A stretch of 64,000 nucleotides of DNA from an uncultured Clostridium sp. (lineage in GTDB: Bacteria; Bacillota; Clostridia; TANB77; CAG-508), in contig CANOWW010000001.1 of NCBI GenBank assembly GCA_947571115.1, positions 1-64,000 on the forward strand, written 5' to 3'. Positions 7,449 through 17,168 of this stretch are shown piece by piece. The stretch's first letter is position 1. The number at the start of each line of letters is the position of its first letter. The notes below the pieces were generated by a model, which saw only the letters and a list, made by a program, of their open reading frames with translations, did no database searches and was not told the origin of the DNA. A program made the translations under genes and the position numbers.

Positions 7449-7901
7449 TTACATATTATAGTCGCTTACTTTTTTATAAGCATATACTGCAGAAATTGCA
7501 AACACAACAATCATCAAAATTGCTTTTGAATTATTGCTACCTGTACGAGGTAAATTCGTAGCATTTTTTACGGTATTTGTATTATTGTAAGTACTTACAT
7601 TGTTGTTTGTGTTATTTGTATTAGTATTGGTGTTTGTGTTCGTATTTCTATTTGTGTTAGTATTCGTTATTGGTGCAGCAACATTAGCTGTATTGCCTGC
7701 AGCATTAACATTTGCAGTATTTGTGTTATTGGTATTTGTGGCTGATGCATTTGTATTATCAGCAGTTGATGCTGTAATTGTCATTGTATTTGAAGTATTT
7801 GTATCTGTTGCTAATGAATATACATTTCCAAACAACACCATCATTAAAATACCAATCGTCAAACTTAATAAAATTCTACTTTTTCTTACATTTTTTAACA
7901 T
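7449..7901 (-). CDS. Small Asn/Thr-rich cell-wall protein with LPRTG sorting signal
   Basis: 150 residues from ATG 7901 after AAGGGAGAG. Signal peptide at residues 1-32 (KSRILLSLTIGILMMVLFG). The body is low complexity, nearly all Asn, Thr and Ala in NTNT-type repeats, mirrored in the DNA by short tandem repeats. The sorting signal is LPRTG at residues 117-121, followed by a hydrophobic segment and YKK, so a sortase should anchor it to the wall. No sortase is in this window. The Asn/Thr stretch is likely an extended stalk or linker. With no globular domain, a function beyond surface coating cannot be proposed. Repeat length may vary between strains. Confidence 0.75.
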   Translation of the reverse strand: MLKNVRKSRILLSLTIGILMMVLFGNVYSLATDTNTSNTMTITASTADNTNASATNTNNTNTANVNAAGNTANVAAPITNTNTNRNTNTNTNTNTNNTNNNVSTYNNTNTVKNATNLPRTGSNNSKAILMIVVFAISAVYAYKKVSDYNM

Positions 7902-7989
7902 AATTCATCTCTCCCTTATTTTTTACATAGGTATATTATACCATATAGAAAATTTAATGCAAGTGTTTTTTTAATAATTTTTAAATTTT

Positions 7990-9084
7990 TTACACATTAA
8001 ATTTAAACAGTACAATATCTCCATCTTTCATCTCATATTCTTTTCCTTCAGAACGCACTCGTCCTGCCTCTTTTGCCTCATTCATCGAGCCATTAAAATG
8101 CATCAAATCTTCAAAAGATACCACTTCTGCTTTGATAAATCCTCTTTCTATATCAGAATGAATTTTTCCTGCAGCCTGTGGCGCTTTTGTGCCATTGACA
8201 ATGGTCCATGCTCGAACCTCTGGCTCGCCAGCTGTCAAGAATGAAATATATCCTAATAATTGATAACTCGCTTTTATCAATCGATCTAGACCTGATTCTT
8301 GGAGTCCCAATGCTTCTAACATCTCTTGTTTTTCTTCCGCTTCCAAAGCACTCAATTCTTCCTCTATTTTGACACAAAGCGGAAGCACTTCAGCCGCCTC
8401 GTTTTGCGCATATTCTTTTACTTTTTTAAAATGCTCATTGGCTTCTGGATGTTCCATTTCGTTCTCATCCATATTGGCCACATATAAAACTTTTTTCATG
8501 GTCAGCAAAAACGCGTCTTTTAAAACTTCAGATTCGTCCTCGCTGAAATCAAGACTTCTTGCTACTTTTCCTTGTTCTAAAGCTTTTTTTACTTTTTCCA
8601 ATGTGTCAATTTCAAATTGATATTTTTTGTCAGCTTTTAACATTTTTTTAGCTTTATCTAGTCTTTTTTCTATTGTCTCCAAATCAGCAAAAATTAATTC
8701 AAAATTTATGGTTTCAATATCCCTGATTGGGTCGACATTTCCGTCTACATGCACAATATTGGAATTTTCAAAACATCTGACAACTTGTACAATGGCATCG
8801 GTTTCACGAATATGGGAAAGGAATTTATTTCCCAATCCTTCGCCTTGACTGGCACCTTTGACAAGCCCCGCAATGTCCACAAATTCAACAATGGCATGCG
8901 TTACTTTCTGAGGTTTGTAAATTTCTGCCAATTTTTCAATTCTCTCATCTGGAACGCTGACCACACCAACATTTGGCTCAATGGTGCAAAATGGATAATT
9001 TGCGCATTCTGCACCTGCCTTTGTAATGCTATTGAATAATGTACTTTTTCCAACATTTGGAAGACCTACAATTCCTATTTTCAT
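7990..9084 (-). CDS. ychF: Redox-regulated ATPase YchF
   Basis: 364 residues, the normal length. Obg-family P-loop GLPNVGKSTLFN at residues 6-17, the switch sequence NYPFCTIEPNVGVV, and DIAGLVKGASQGEGLGNKF, then a coiled-coil insert (about 130-230), and a C-terminal TGS domain ending SEGKEYEMKDGDIVLFKFNV. YchF hydrolyses ATP rather than GTP and associates with ribosomes. The ATG at 9084 has AGGAGAAA upstream. Located between the LPXTG gene and cysE on the same strand. Confidence 0.95.
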   Translation of the reverse strand: MKIGIVGLPNVGKSTLFNSITKAGAECANYPFCTIEPNVGVVSVPDERIEKLAEIYKPQKVTHAIVEFVDIAGLVKGASQGEGLGNKFLSHIRETDAIVQVVRCFENSNIVHVDGNVDPIRDIETINFELIFADLETIEKRLDKAKKMLKADKKYQFEIDTLEKVKKALEQGKVARSLDFSEDESEVLKDAFLLTMKKVLYVANMDENEMEHPEANEHFKKVKEYAQNEAAEVLPLCVKIEEELSALEAEEKQEMLEALGLQESGLDRLIKASYQLLGYISFLTAGEPEVRAWTIVNGTKAPQAAGKIHSDIERGFIKAEVVSFEDLMHFNGSMNEAKEAGRVRSEGKEYEMKDGDIVLFKFNV

Positions 9085-9121
9085 GATTTTCTCCTATTTA
9101 TTTTTCTCAAAATTTTACTTT

Positions 9122-9661
9122 TTATTTTCCAATTTTTTCCTGCTCCCTGATTTTATTGATTGGCGCTCCTACTGCTGTACAATTTGGCTGTATCGCTTTT
9201 AAAACAAGACTACCTGCTCCAATCTTAACATTGTCTCCAATTCGTATGGGGCCTAAAATTTTCGTTCCGCATCCAACCATCACATGATTTCCAAGCGTTG
9301 GGTGCCTTTTTATGGTGTCTTTTCCAGTTCCACCCAAAGTTACGCCATGATAAATCGTGCAATCATTTCCAATCACAGCTGTTTGCCCAATCACAATCCC
9401 CATGCCATGATCTATAAATAATCTTCTGCCGATTTTAGCCCCTGGATGAATTTCAATTCCAGTGAAAAATCTTCCGATTTGCGACAACAATCTTGCCAAA
9501 AACAACCAATTTTTTCGATACAAAAAATGAGCTATTTTATGAAAAACTAAAATATGAAATCCCGGATACAACAAAATCACTTCCAAAATGCATCTTGCCG
9601 CAGGGTCCTTTTCTTTTATATTTTGCGCATCTTCATATAATTCTTTTAAACTTTTTAACAT
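9122..9661 (-). CDS. cysE: Serine O-acetyltransferase
   Basis: 179 residues from ATG 9661, which follows ATAGGTGATG; a TTG one codon upstream is less likely. The N-terminal helices carry [18 protein letters not shown]. The C-terminal left-handed beta helix has hexapeptide repeats ([57 protein letters not shown]). His in DHGMG and the HGVTLGGTG turn match CysE active-site motifs. It makes O-acetylserine for cysteine synthesis. The short form is typical of Firmicutes. Follows glyS by about 45 bp and may share its transcript. Confidence 0.92.
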   Translation of the reverse strand: MLKSLKELYEDAQNIKEKDPAARCILEVILLYPGFHILVFHKIAHFLYRKNWLFLARLLSQIGRFFTGIEIHPGAKIGRRLFIDHGMGIVIGQTAVIGNDCTIYHGVTLGGTGKDTIKRHPTLGNHVMVGCGTKILGPIRIGDNVKIGAGSLVLKAIQPNCTAVGAPINKIREQEKIGK

Positions 9662-9705
9662 CAAACATCACCTATTTATTATATGAAATTCCATTGCTTG
9701 ATGTG

Positions 9706-11088
9706 TTAAAAGATTAATTTTTCTTGTACGTATTGGGCCACTTCTTCGATTTTAATTCTGACTTGTTCCATGGTATCGCGGTCACGCACGGTTACACAGC
9801 CATCTGCTTCTGTGTCAAAATCAACTGTCACGCAGTATGGGGTTCCAATTTCGTCTTGTCTTCGATAACGTTTTCCAATCGAACCTGCTTCGTCATAATC
9901 ACACATAAATCGTTTTGCCAGATTGCCATAAATTTCCATTGCCTTTTCGCTCAATTTCTTTGACAATGGCAAAACGGCTACTTTGTAAGGCGCAAGCGCT
10001 GGATGCAAATGCAAAACCGTTCTAGTGTCATTTTCGTCGTTTTTTTCCTCTTCATAACTATTGCACAAAAACGCAAGCACTACTCTGTCCGCCCCCAAAG
10101 ACGGCTCAATCACGTATGGCACATACTTTTTGTTTGTTTCTGGGTCTTGGTAAGACAAATCTTGTTTTGAATGGTTGATATGTTGCGACAAATCATAATC
10201 TGTTCTGTCTGCAATACCCCAAAGTTCGCCCCAACCAAATGGAAAAGCAAATTCAATATCCGTAGTTGCTTTGCTATAAAATACCAATTCATCTGCCGAA
10301 TGGTCGCGCAAACGAATATTTTCTTTTTGGATGCCCAAATTTAATAGCCAATTTTCGCAATAATCTTTCCAATATTTGTGCCACTCCAAATCTGTCCCCG
10401 GCTCGCAGAAAAATTCTAATTCCATTTGCTCAAATTCACGTGTTCGAAATGTAAAATTTCCCGGCGTTATTTCATTACGAAATGCTTTTCCAATTTGCGC
10501 AATTCCCATTGGCATTTTTTTGCGCGAAGTACGCAAAACATTTTTAAAATCCACAAAAATTCCTTGCGCTGTTTCTGGTCTTAAATAAATTTCCGCTTTG
10601 GAATCTTCTGTCACACCTTGAAAGGTTTTAAACATCAAATTAAATTTTCGGATGTCTGTAAAATTTGTTTTCTCGCAATTGGGGCAAGGAATTTTATTGT
10701 CTGTTATAAACTGTATCATTGCTTCATCACTCATGCCATCTGCAATCATATCTTTGCCTTGTGTGTGTGCCCATTCTTCAATTAATTTATCAGCTCTGTG
10801 TCTTGTTTTACATTCTTTGCAATCAATTAATGGATCTGAAAAACCTCCCACATGACCTGATGCTACCCACGTTTCTGGATTCATTAAAATGGCGCTATCT
10901 AAGCCAACAATGTTGGGTTGCTCTTGAATAAATTTTTGGCGCCAAGCCGCTTTGACATTATTTTTCAGTTCCACCCCCAAAGGTCCATAATCCCAAGTAT
11001 TGGCTAAACCGCCATAAATTTCTGAACCTGGATAGATAAATCCTCTTGCTTTACACAAGTTCACAATTTTTTCCATTGACTCGACCAT
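9706..11088 (-). CDS. glyQS: Glycyl-tRNA synthetase, dimeric type
   Basis: 460 residues from ATG 11088 ([17 protein letters not shown]) after AAAGAGGT. A longer frame to 11142 lacks a ribosome site and is lysine-rich, so it is rejected. It is a class II alpha2 Gly[22 protein letters not shown] is the N-terminal motif, followed by a Cys4 zinc-like insert (CKEC and CPNC), motif 2 ([20 protein letters not shown]), motif 3 ([14 protein letters not shown]), and the C-terminal anticodon-binding domain. It charges tRNA-Gly. No T-box leader was seen in the short upstream region. Confidence 0.95.
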   Translation of the reverse strand: MVESMEKIVNLCKARGFIYPGSEIYGGLANTWDYGPLGVELKNNVKAAWRQKFIQEQPNIVGLDSAILMNPETWVASGHVGGFSDPLIDCKECKTRHRADKLIEEWAHTQGKDMIADGMSDEAMIQFITDNKIPCPNCEKTNFTDIRKFNLMFKTFQGVTEDSKAEIYLRPETAQGIFVDFKNVLRTSRKKMPMGIAQIGKAFRNEITPGNFTFRTREFEQMELEFFCEPGTDLEWHKYWKDYCENWLLNLGIQKENIRLRDHSADELVFYSKATTDIEFAFPFGWGELWGIADRTDYDLSQHINHSKQDLSYQDPETNKKYVPYVIEPSLGADRVVLAFLCNSYEEEKNDENDTRTVLHLHPALAPYKVAVLPLSKKLSEKAMEIYGNLAKRFMCDYDEAGSIGKRYRRQDEIGTPYCVTVDFDTEADGCVTVRDRDTMEQVRIKIEEVAQYVQEKLIF

Positions 11089-11182
11089 ATCATACCTCTT
11101 TTCCTCTTCTTTATCTTGTAATTTTATATTTTTTTTCTTCAAAAGTCAAGATATATTAAAATTTTATGAAAATTTATCTTTT

Positions 11183-12151
11183 TTAAATTTCCAATCCTTC
11201 TTCTATATTTGATACAGAATGCCCTTCTTTTTTAGTTAAAATTTCTGTCATAAGATAAGAAAACAGTTCTGGAGTATAATTAGAAGCATCAATTATATTT
11301 TTTAACGTCATTCCGTTAATGGCAGATATCGAACGTGTTTTTTGCATTCTAAACATTTTTCCCAAGTCATGATATAACCAATCCTCACTTTTTTGTTCTT
11401 GTGGAATTCCTTTAAATCCATCTCTTATAAAAACTGCCCTTGTTAAATCTATTGATTGATAGTTTCCATTTATCTTAGCCAAAATCCAAGCATGTTCCAA
11501 CTCACTTGTACCATCCATTAAATATGCTTCAATTCCAACTTCTCTTAACAAAGGCACTAAATATTCAGAATATGCTTCACACACACCTTTTTTTAAAATT
11601 CCACCTTCAATTATTGTTGGAAACCTCTTTTTTGCATTTAATAAATAATCTATTAATATTGCAGAAATGTCGAACCCTAAATCAATGGTTGAACTCCCCT
11701 ATTTCATTGGCACTTTCTTAGCTAAATCTTGTTCTATTTTTTCAATCAGTTCCTGTACTGTATCTATTATAATTTCATTATTATCAATATGTTCTCTCAT
11801 AAAATTTGTAATATAATTTTTTAATTGTGAAATAAAACCAACATAATCTCCTTCATTTTTATCTCTTAATTTTATTATATCTTCAAATATTTCTGATTTT
11901 CCCTTAAGTACTTGTCTTGTTAACACAAATTTTTCTTCTTGCCCTGATTGCATTTTGTCAAACCCTAACTTATAATTAGTTTCTACTTCAGAAATATTTC
12001 CTTGCACATATCCTTTAGCAAATAAATATGCATAATCATATTTTACATTTCTCAAAAAATATTGCATTATGAATTTAAGTCTTTCTTCCTTTCTTTCAAA
12101 CTGACTTGCTCTTTCCAATAATTCCTCTCTTGTTTCTATTTCTTTTTCCAT
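11183..12151 (-). pseudogene. Transglutaminase-like protein gene with an in-frame amber codon
   Basis: One reading frame of 322 codons runs from ATG 12151 (after GGGGGGAG) to 11183, interrupted by a single in-frame TAG at 11701-11699 (codon 151). The first half is charged and helical (RKEERLKFIMQYFLRNVKYD). After the TAG the same frame continues (GSSTIDLGFDISAILIDYLL) into the transglutaminase-like triad: Cys in KKGVCEAYSEY, His in ELEHAWILAK, and Asp in YQSIDLTRA. The simplest reading is a recent nonsense mutation such as Gln to stop. Readthrough is possible but unsupported. No CGG is involved. A GTG at 11584 could restart only the C-terminal half. Confidence 0.75.
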
Positions 12152-12232
12152 TTCTCCCCCCTAATATAATTTTTCTTTAATGCAACTATACCCTTTTTTC
12201 TTTCTTATGTCAATAAAATTATAAAAGCTTTT

Positions 12233-12262
12233 TGTATATTTTTATAATTTTGACAAATACTA
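12233..12262 (+). promoter_or_regulatory. Sigma-G-like promoter of the germination receptor operon
   Basis: TGTATA (12233-12238), 17 bp, then AATACTA (12256-12262). This fits the forespore sigma-G pattern (TGAATA and CATACTA) better than a vegetative promoter. It lies 18 bp before the start codon of gerKA, ending 8 bp before its AAAGGAG ribosome site. Forespore expression is known for GerA-family operons. Confidence 0.5.
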
Positions 12263-12280
12263 GCAAAAAGGAGATTACAA

Positions 12281-13960
12281 ATGAGCATAAAAAACTTTTT
12301 TAAACAACTATTTGAATTTCATGAAGAAAACGATTATGAATTTATTTTGCCCAAAAACCCAAATAATTTACCAGAAGACTTTGAAGTAACCAATGAAAAA
12401 ATTTATCCTTCGCTTTCTGTTAATTTAGAATACTTAAAAACGAAATATAATTTGTTAATCAATAGTGATGTAAAATTTAGAAAGTTTGTCATTCCCATTC
12501 AAAATAAAAAAGTTCCAGCTATGCTTTTATATATTGATGGAATGGTTAATGAAACGACCATTACCAATTCTGTTTTGCAACCATTATTACTGAAAAACTC
12601 CATTACCATGCAAGAACAAGAAACAGCTAAAGGCAGCCGCGTTTCCATTACCCATGCCAAACCACCCAAACTGAATTTGGAAAACTTTATTTTTGAAGGC
12701 TTAATTCCTCATAATAGTATCATCAAACAAACTGAATTTGAAGAGGTCATTAAAAATGTAAACGCTGGATTTTGCGCCCTTTTTGTAGATACTTTAGCAA
12801 CTGCTTTTTGTGTGGAAACCAAAGGATTTGAAGGTAGAAGTGTTTCCAATCCTTTGACCGAAAATGTAGTTCGTGGTTCTCAAGAAGCCTTTGTGGAAAA
12901 TCTTCGAACCAATACTTCCATGCTACGAAAAATCGTCAATAATGAAAACTTGGTTATTGAAGAGGTTGAAGTAGGAACTTTAAGCAAAACGAAAGTGGCT
13001 ATTTGCTATATCAAAAACGTTGCAAACGATGATTTAGTTGCAGAAGCAAAATATCGCGTGAACAATCTAAATGTAGATTATTTGCTCTCTTCTGGTCAAT
13101 TAGAACAATTCATCAAAGACAACCCAAGCAGTCCTTTTCCACAAACCATTTCAACAGAAAGACCTGACCGTGTCAGCAGTTATTTGTTAGACGGACGCAT
13201 TGCTATTGTTATCAACGGAACGCCTTTTGTATTGGTCGTTCCAGCTATCTTTCTGGATTTCCTAACCTCTGGAGAAGACAGAAACTTGAATTATCAATTT
13301 GCTAATTTTCTAAAGTTTATCCGAATGATTGCTGTATTTTTTGCTACTTTTTTACCAGGTTTCTATGTAGCCATCACGAATTATCATCAAGAGCTCATAC
13401 CATCAGAACTTCTGTTTGCAATTGCCAATTCAAGAGAAGCCATTCCATTTCCTGTTATTTTTGAAATTTTGGTTATGGAAATTTCGTTTGAATTAATCCG
13501 CGAAGCAGGGTTACGTGTTTCCTCTTCTTTCAGCACAACCATTGGTATTATTGGTGCTTTGATTTTAGGAGATGCTGCTGTTTCTGCCAATATTGTTAGC
13601 CCGATTTTAATCATCGTAGTCGCTTTTACTGGAATTTGTGGATTTTCTGTACCTGATTTTTCGCTCACAACTTCCATTCGCATTTATCGTTTTGCTTACA
13701 TCATTTTCGGTTTTTTAGCGGGATTTTTAGGAATTGCTTTTACCTTTTTTATACACTTTTTAGTACTGTCAAACTTAACATCTTTTGGCGTACCATTTTT
13801 TACACCTTATATTCCATTTAGCAATCTAAAGCGCAACAAAGGATTTTTCATAAAACCAGTATGGAAACGTGATAGACGTAACGAATTTTTAAATACCAAA
13901 CGTCCAAAAATAGAAAATAAAATTAGCATGGATTGGAGGAATTTGAATGCAAAACAATAA
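12281..13960 (+). CDS. gerKA: Spore germination receptor A subunit (GerA/GerKA family)
   Basis: 559 residues from ATG 12281 after AAAGGAG. The N-terminal soluble part (residues 1-300) includes VPAMLLYIDGMVNETTITN, typical of GerA. The C-terminal membrane domain from about residue 305 (IAIVINGTPFVLVVPAIF) has five hydrophobic segments, with the family sequence FLATFLPGFYVAITNYHQELIP and ISFELIREAGLRV. A subunits sit in the inner spore membrane and form the oligomeric germinant-gated channel with B and C. The next gene starts 14 bp before this one ends, so the operon is translationally coupled. The germinant cannot be predicted. Confidence 0.94.
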   Translation: MSIKNFFKQLFEFHEENDYEFILPKNPNNLPEDFEVTNEKIYPSLSVNLEYLKTKYNLLINSDVKFRKFVIPIQNKKVPAMLLYIDGMVNETTITNSVLQPLLLKNSITMQEQETAKGSRVSITHAKPPKLNLENFIFEGLIPHNSIIKQTEFEEVIKNVNAGFCALFVDTLATAFCVETKGFEGRSVSNPLTENVVRGSQEAFVENLRTNTSMLRKIVNNENLVIEEVEVGTLSKTKVAICYIKNVANDDLVAEAKYRVNNLNVDYLLSSGQLEQFIKDNPSSPFPQTISTERPDRVSSYLLDGRIAIVINGTPFVLVVPAIFLDFLTSGEDRNLNYQFANFLKFIRMIAVFFATFLPGFYVAITNYHQELIPSELLFAIANSREAIPFPVIFEILVMEISFELIREAGLRVSSSFSTTIGIIGALILGDAAVSANIVSPILIIVVAFTGICGFSVPDFSLTTSIRIYRFAYIIFGFLAGFLGIAFTFFIHFLVLSNLTSFGVPFFTPYIPFSNLKRNKGFFIKPVWKRDRRNEFLNTKRPKIENKISMDWRNLNAKQ

Positions 13961-15062
13961 TTACAAAATGCAAAAATATGAAGCAATTTGCTTGATTCTA
14001 ATGGTTATGGTTAGCAAATTAATTTTGAATATTCCCTACTACATTATTGATATGGTTGGGACTGGAGCTGTTATTAATATGATTTATATTGGTATCATAG
14101 GGCTCATTTTTATCTTAATACTAAATTACCTTTTCCAAAAATTTCCCAATTCGGACATCATTGATGTTTCCGAATATTTGGGTGGAAAAGTTTTAAAAAT
14201 AATCGTTAGTATCATTTTTATTTGTGTTTTCTTTTTTGTCGCTTATGTTACGTTAAGTGATTTTGCAAACATGTTGAAAATTATTTATTTTGAAAAAAGC
14301 CCGCTGATTTTTATTTTATTATTTTTTATGATAGGTATTGTAGTATCCAATTTAATTGGATTTAAAGCAATTGTTCGTACCATTTGTTTTGTGATTCCCT
14401 TTACCATTATTAGCATATTAGTAACTTTATTTGCTGTATACGACGATTTTTCATTAAATAAATTTACACCATTTTTTGGCTACAATTTTCAAACAACTTT
14501 TGTTAATGGACTGTTGAATACCTTTTCACTTTACATTATTACTTACTATTATTTTTTAATGCCACTTTTAAAAGACAGTTTCCAATTCCAAAAAATAACA
14601 ACTGCTTCTTATGCTATTTCTTGGGTTTTGTTATTTTTAACCATTGTCTCTATCCTGACTATTTTTCCAATAGAAAATAATACAGAGCCAGTCAATGCAT
14701 TGTATTTATTATCTCGAAAAATAACATTAGGTGATTTCGTGCAAAGATTAGATGCTATCTTTATTTTACTATGGCTAATTTCCATTTTTTGTTATTTAAG
14801 TTTATGCATTTTTATGATTAACCGAATCTTCTCAAAACTAGCGAACCTTGCTCAGTCAAAAATGATTACACTTTCTAGTATTTGCATTTTGTTTGGACTC
14901 TGTCTTCTTCCTTTTCACATTGCCGTTAGCCGTTTTTTAGAAGACGTTGTTTATAAATATTTAATCATTGGCTTAGTCTTTGGGGTCAGCTTTATCATTA
15001 TGATTTTAGCCAATTTAAAATTCAAATTTAAGAAAGGAAATTCAATTATTCATTATGGTTAA
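13947..15062 (+). CDS. gerKB: Spore germination receptor B subunit (GerB family)
   Basis: 371 residues, integral membrane protein with about ten hydrophobic segments, for example YYIIDMVGTGAVINMIYIG and VIFLILNYLF-like stretches. It belongs to the APC-superfamily amino-acid transporter-like B subunits that bind the germinant. The ATG at 13947 is inside the end of gerKA, preceded by TTGGAGGAA, and its last 8 bases overlap gerKC. No internal breaks. Confidence 0.92.
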   Translation: MQNNNYKMQKYEAICLILMVMVSKLILNIPYYIIDMVGTGAVINMIYIGIIGLIFILILNYLFQKFPNSDIIDVSEYLGGKVLKIIVSIIFICVFFFVAYVTLSDFANMLKIIYFEKSPLIFILLFFMIGIVVSNLIGFKAIVRTICFVIPFTIISILVTLFAVYDDFSLNKFTPFFGYNFQTTFVNGLLNTFSLYIITYYYFLMPLLKDSFQFQKITTASYAISWVLLFLTIVSILTIFPIENNTEPVNALYLLSRKITLGDFVQRLDAIFILLWLISIFCYLSLCIFMINRIFSKLANLAQSKMITLSSICILFGLCLLPFHIAVSRFLEDVVYKYLIIGLVFGVSFIIMILANLKFKFKKGNSIIHYG

Positions 15063-16197
15063 GAAATACATTGCTTTTTCATTGATTTTAACAATACTTC
15101 TCTTCACTCTAACTGGATGTTATGATTCAACTGGTATCGAGGATTTTTATTACATTGTTGCCATTGGAATTGACAAATCAAAAAAAGATGAAGGTTTGAT
15201 TACCCTTCATGTACAAAATGCAAAACCAACCAGTTCTTCTTCTGGGTCTAGCTCTCAATCCAATGAATCAAAAATTTATTCCGTGGATTGCAAAACAATT
15301 GAATCTGGAATTAATATTTTAAATAATTATTTGAATAAAAAAATCAATCTATCCCATTGTTCTGCTATTGTTTTTTCAGAAGAAATAGCGAAAAGTGGTA
15401 TCAAAAGTTATATGAATACTCTTGCCAATGATACAGAAGTCCGAGCAACCTGTAATGTTATCATCAGTTCCAAATCTGCTTATGATTTATTAAATAACGT
15501 AACCAATTCAAGTGACAGTTTCTCTTCTCGTTTATATGACTACATTTTAAATTCAGTCGATTACACCGGTTACACCATTAATGCTGACTTTAATAGTTTT
15601 TCTTCTCGCGTCAATAATAAAATAACACAAGCAGCTGCTATTTATGCTGTTGTTAATGATGATACAGTGCAAAATTCAGGAGCTGCTGTGTTCAAAAATG
15701 GCTCTATGGTGGGAACTATTTGCCCACTCCGAACCATAGCCCATTTAATGGTAACCAATCGTTTAGAAGCCTGTATGTTACCTTTAAGCAGTCCTTTTGA
15801 TGAAAATGGCGTGATTGATGTCAACATTAAAAAATTACAATCACCAGATATTGATGTCAGCATCAAAGACAATAACCCATTCATCAAAATTGATTTACGT
15901 CTGCAGGGAAGTATTAACAGTTCTGGGGAAGAATTTGACTATACCAATCGAGATAATATTAAAAAACTAGAAGAGGCTTGTAATCGTTATATCGAAATTT
16001 TAGTCAATGAATATTTAGATACCATCACAAAAGAATATGATTCTGATATTGCAGGTTTTGGTGGAATGTTATCTTCCAAATTTTTGACAGTTGATGATTA
16101 TGAAAAAGTTCACTGGAACGATATTTTTAAAAACTCTACTTATGAAGTTCATGTCAATACAACTATTACATCTAGTCAATTATTAAATCGAGAATAA
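15055..16197 (+). CDS. gerKC: Spore germination receptor C subunit, lipoprotein
   Basis: 380 residues from ATG 15055, preceded by AAGAAAGGAAA. The signal peptide ends in the lipobox LTGC (Cys at about residue 22), so the protein is lipid-anchored on the outer face of the inner spore membrane. Mature start YDSTGIEDFYYIVAIGID is typical of GerC. The Ser-rich linker (SSSSGSSSQSN) follows at about residue 60. Three-domain GerC family of usual length. Overlaps gerKB and is followed by the small D gene. Confidence 0.93.
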   Translation: MVKKYIAFSLILTILLFTLTGCYDSTGIEDFYYIVAIGIDKSKKDEGLITLHVQNAKPTSSSSGSSSQSNESKIYSVDCKTIESGINILNNYLNKKINLSHCSAIVFSEEIAKSGIKSYMNTLANDTEVRATCNVIISSKSAYDLLNNVTNSSDSFSSRLYDYILNSVDYTGYTINADFNSFSSRVNNKITQAAAIYAVVNDDTVQNSGAAVFKNGSMVGTICPLRTIAHLMVTNRLEACMLPLSSPFDENGVIDVNIKKLQSPDIDVSIKDNNPFIKIDLRLQGSINSSGEEFDYTNRDNIKKLEEACNRYIEILVNEYLDTITKEYDSDIAGFGGMLSSKFLTVDDYEKVHWNDIFKNSTYEVHVNTTITSSQLLNRE

Positions 16198-16214
16198 TTT
16201 ACAAGGAGGATTTT

Positions 16215-16389
16215 ATGACAGTTTTAGCTATTATTTTAATTTTCGTGTGTTTTTTGAAAAGTTTTTACTATGGCATTTACGAAATCAAACAAAAACAAAA
16301 TAAGCCGGGAGGAATTGCAGTTTTTTTATTTGCAATTCTCCGGACTTATCTTTCCTATTGTTATTATTTTTTGGCAATATATTTTATGA
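16215..16389 (+). CDS. Small two-helix germination receptor D-type protein, with +1 shift at a CGG codon
   Basis: ATG 16215 follows AAGGAGG, 17 bp after gerKC. The first 42 codons encode a membrane helix (MTVLAIILIFVCFLK), a loop (YEIKQKQNKPGG) and the start of a second helix (IAVFLFAIL). Codon 43 is CGG (16341-16343). Skipping the C gives GLIFPIVIIFWQYIL and TGA at 16387-16389, which completes a clean second helix and a 57-residue protein. This is the form of the D subunits known next to gerA-type operons. Without the shift the frame becomes Tyr/Arg-rich and runs into thyX (to 16439). An inverted repeat (16302-16319 with 16331-16347) encloses the CGG. Confidence 0.75.
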
Positions 16390-16422
16390 AAAATATGATA
16401 TTTATGAATATCATTTTACAAT

Positions 16423-17088
16423 CTACTCTACAATTCTAAGCTCTGCATATTTTTTCGCATCAAAGTCATCGTTATATGGAACTTCGTCAAATAATGCCGG
16501 CATTTGTTGCTTAAAATACAAAAGTAATGGTATCATAAATTGTTGAATGGAAGGATGTGCATGCTTGTCTGCCCTTAAACTAAAAATATGTCTCCACTCT
16601 CGAATATTCGCTGTCATGGTCAATTCTGCTGCTGTGCTATGTGGTAATAACAAGCGCAATTGGTCAGGAAGTGCACCTTTTTTAGCCATTGTATTATAAG
16701 TCGTTTCAATATTTTGCATGCACTTTTTCCAATCTTCTAATAACTCACCATCCTCAATATTGCAAGGTTCAATAAAAGAAATTTCATTTCCAAATTTATC
16801 TTTTGTATAATTACAATAACGTGTACTTTCAATTGAAAAAGAGGCAATTCTATGACGCGTAATATCTTTATATGCTCCCACATCACAACAAATTCGCACT
16901 GTTACTTTTTCGTGCTCAAGAACCGATTCGTGTCCACGATTAATACAATTTCTCAAAAAATGGTCATAACTATTTTCCTTAATATTTCCTTCTGTACGAT
17001 AACAATGTTTAGCTGCTCTTTCCAAATTTTTCATCACCTTTATTCCATCAATTGCTTCTAATTCTACCCAAGGTTTTATAATTTTCAT
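16423..17088 (-). CDS. thyX: Flavin-dependent thymidylate synthase
   Basis: 221 residues. The ThyX signature is present as RHRIASFSIESTRY (residues 78-91), and the second conserved segment is LRLLLPHSTAAELTMTANIR with downstream HAHPSIQQFM. It makes dTMP using FAD and methylenetetrahydrofolate in place of ThyA. The ATG at 17088 is preceded by AGGAAAA. It is convergent with the germination operon; with the CGG shift in the D gene the two no longer overlap. Confidence 0.95.
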   Translation of the reverse strand: MKIIKPWVELEAIDGIKVMKNLERAAKHCYRTEGNIKENSYDHFLRNCINRGHESVLEHEKVTVRICCDVGAYKDITRHRIASFSIESTRYCNYTKDKFGNEISFIEPCNIEDGELLEDWKKCMQNIETTYNTMAKKGALPDQLRLLLPHSTAAELTMTANIREWRHIFSLRADKHAHPSIQQFMIPLLLYFKQQMPALFDEVPYNDDFDAKKYAELRIVE

Positions 17089-17168
17089 TCATTTTTCCTC
17101 CATTTATTTCTTTTTTATTTATATCATATCCTCATTATTTTTTCAATAAAAAATAACAAATTTTTTAG

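Noticed and set aside
7560..7760. Short tandem repeats resembling a CRISPR array.
   Set aside because: They are in-frame NTNT codon repeats of the LPXTG protein with no spacers.
7600..7974. A 124-codon plus-strand frame rich in Val, Phe and Leu.
   Set aside because: It is the antisense shadow of the Asn/Thr repeats and has no ribosome site.
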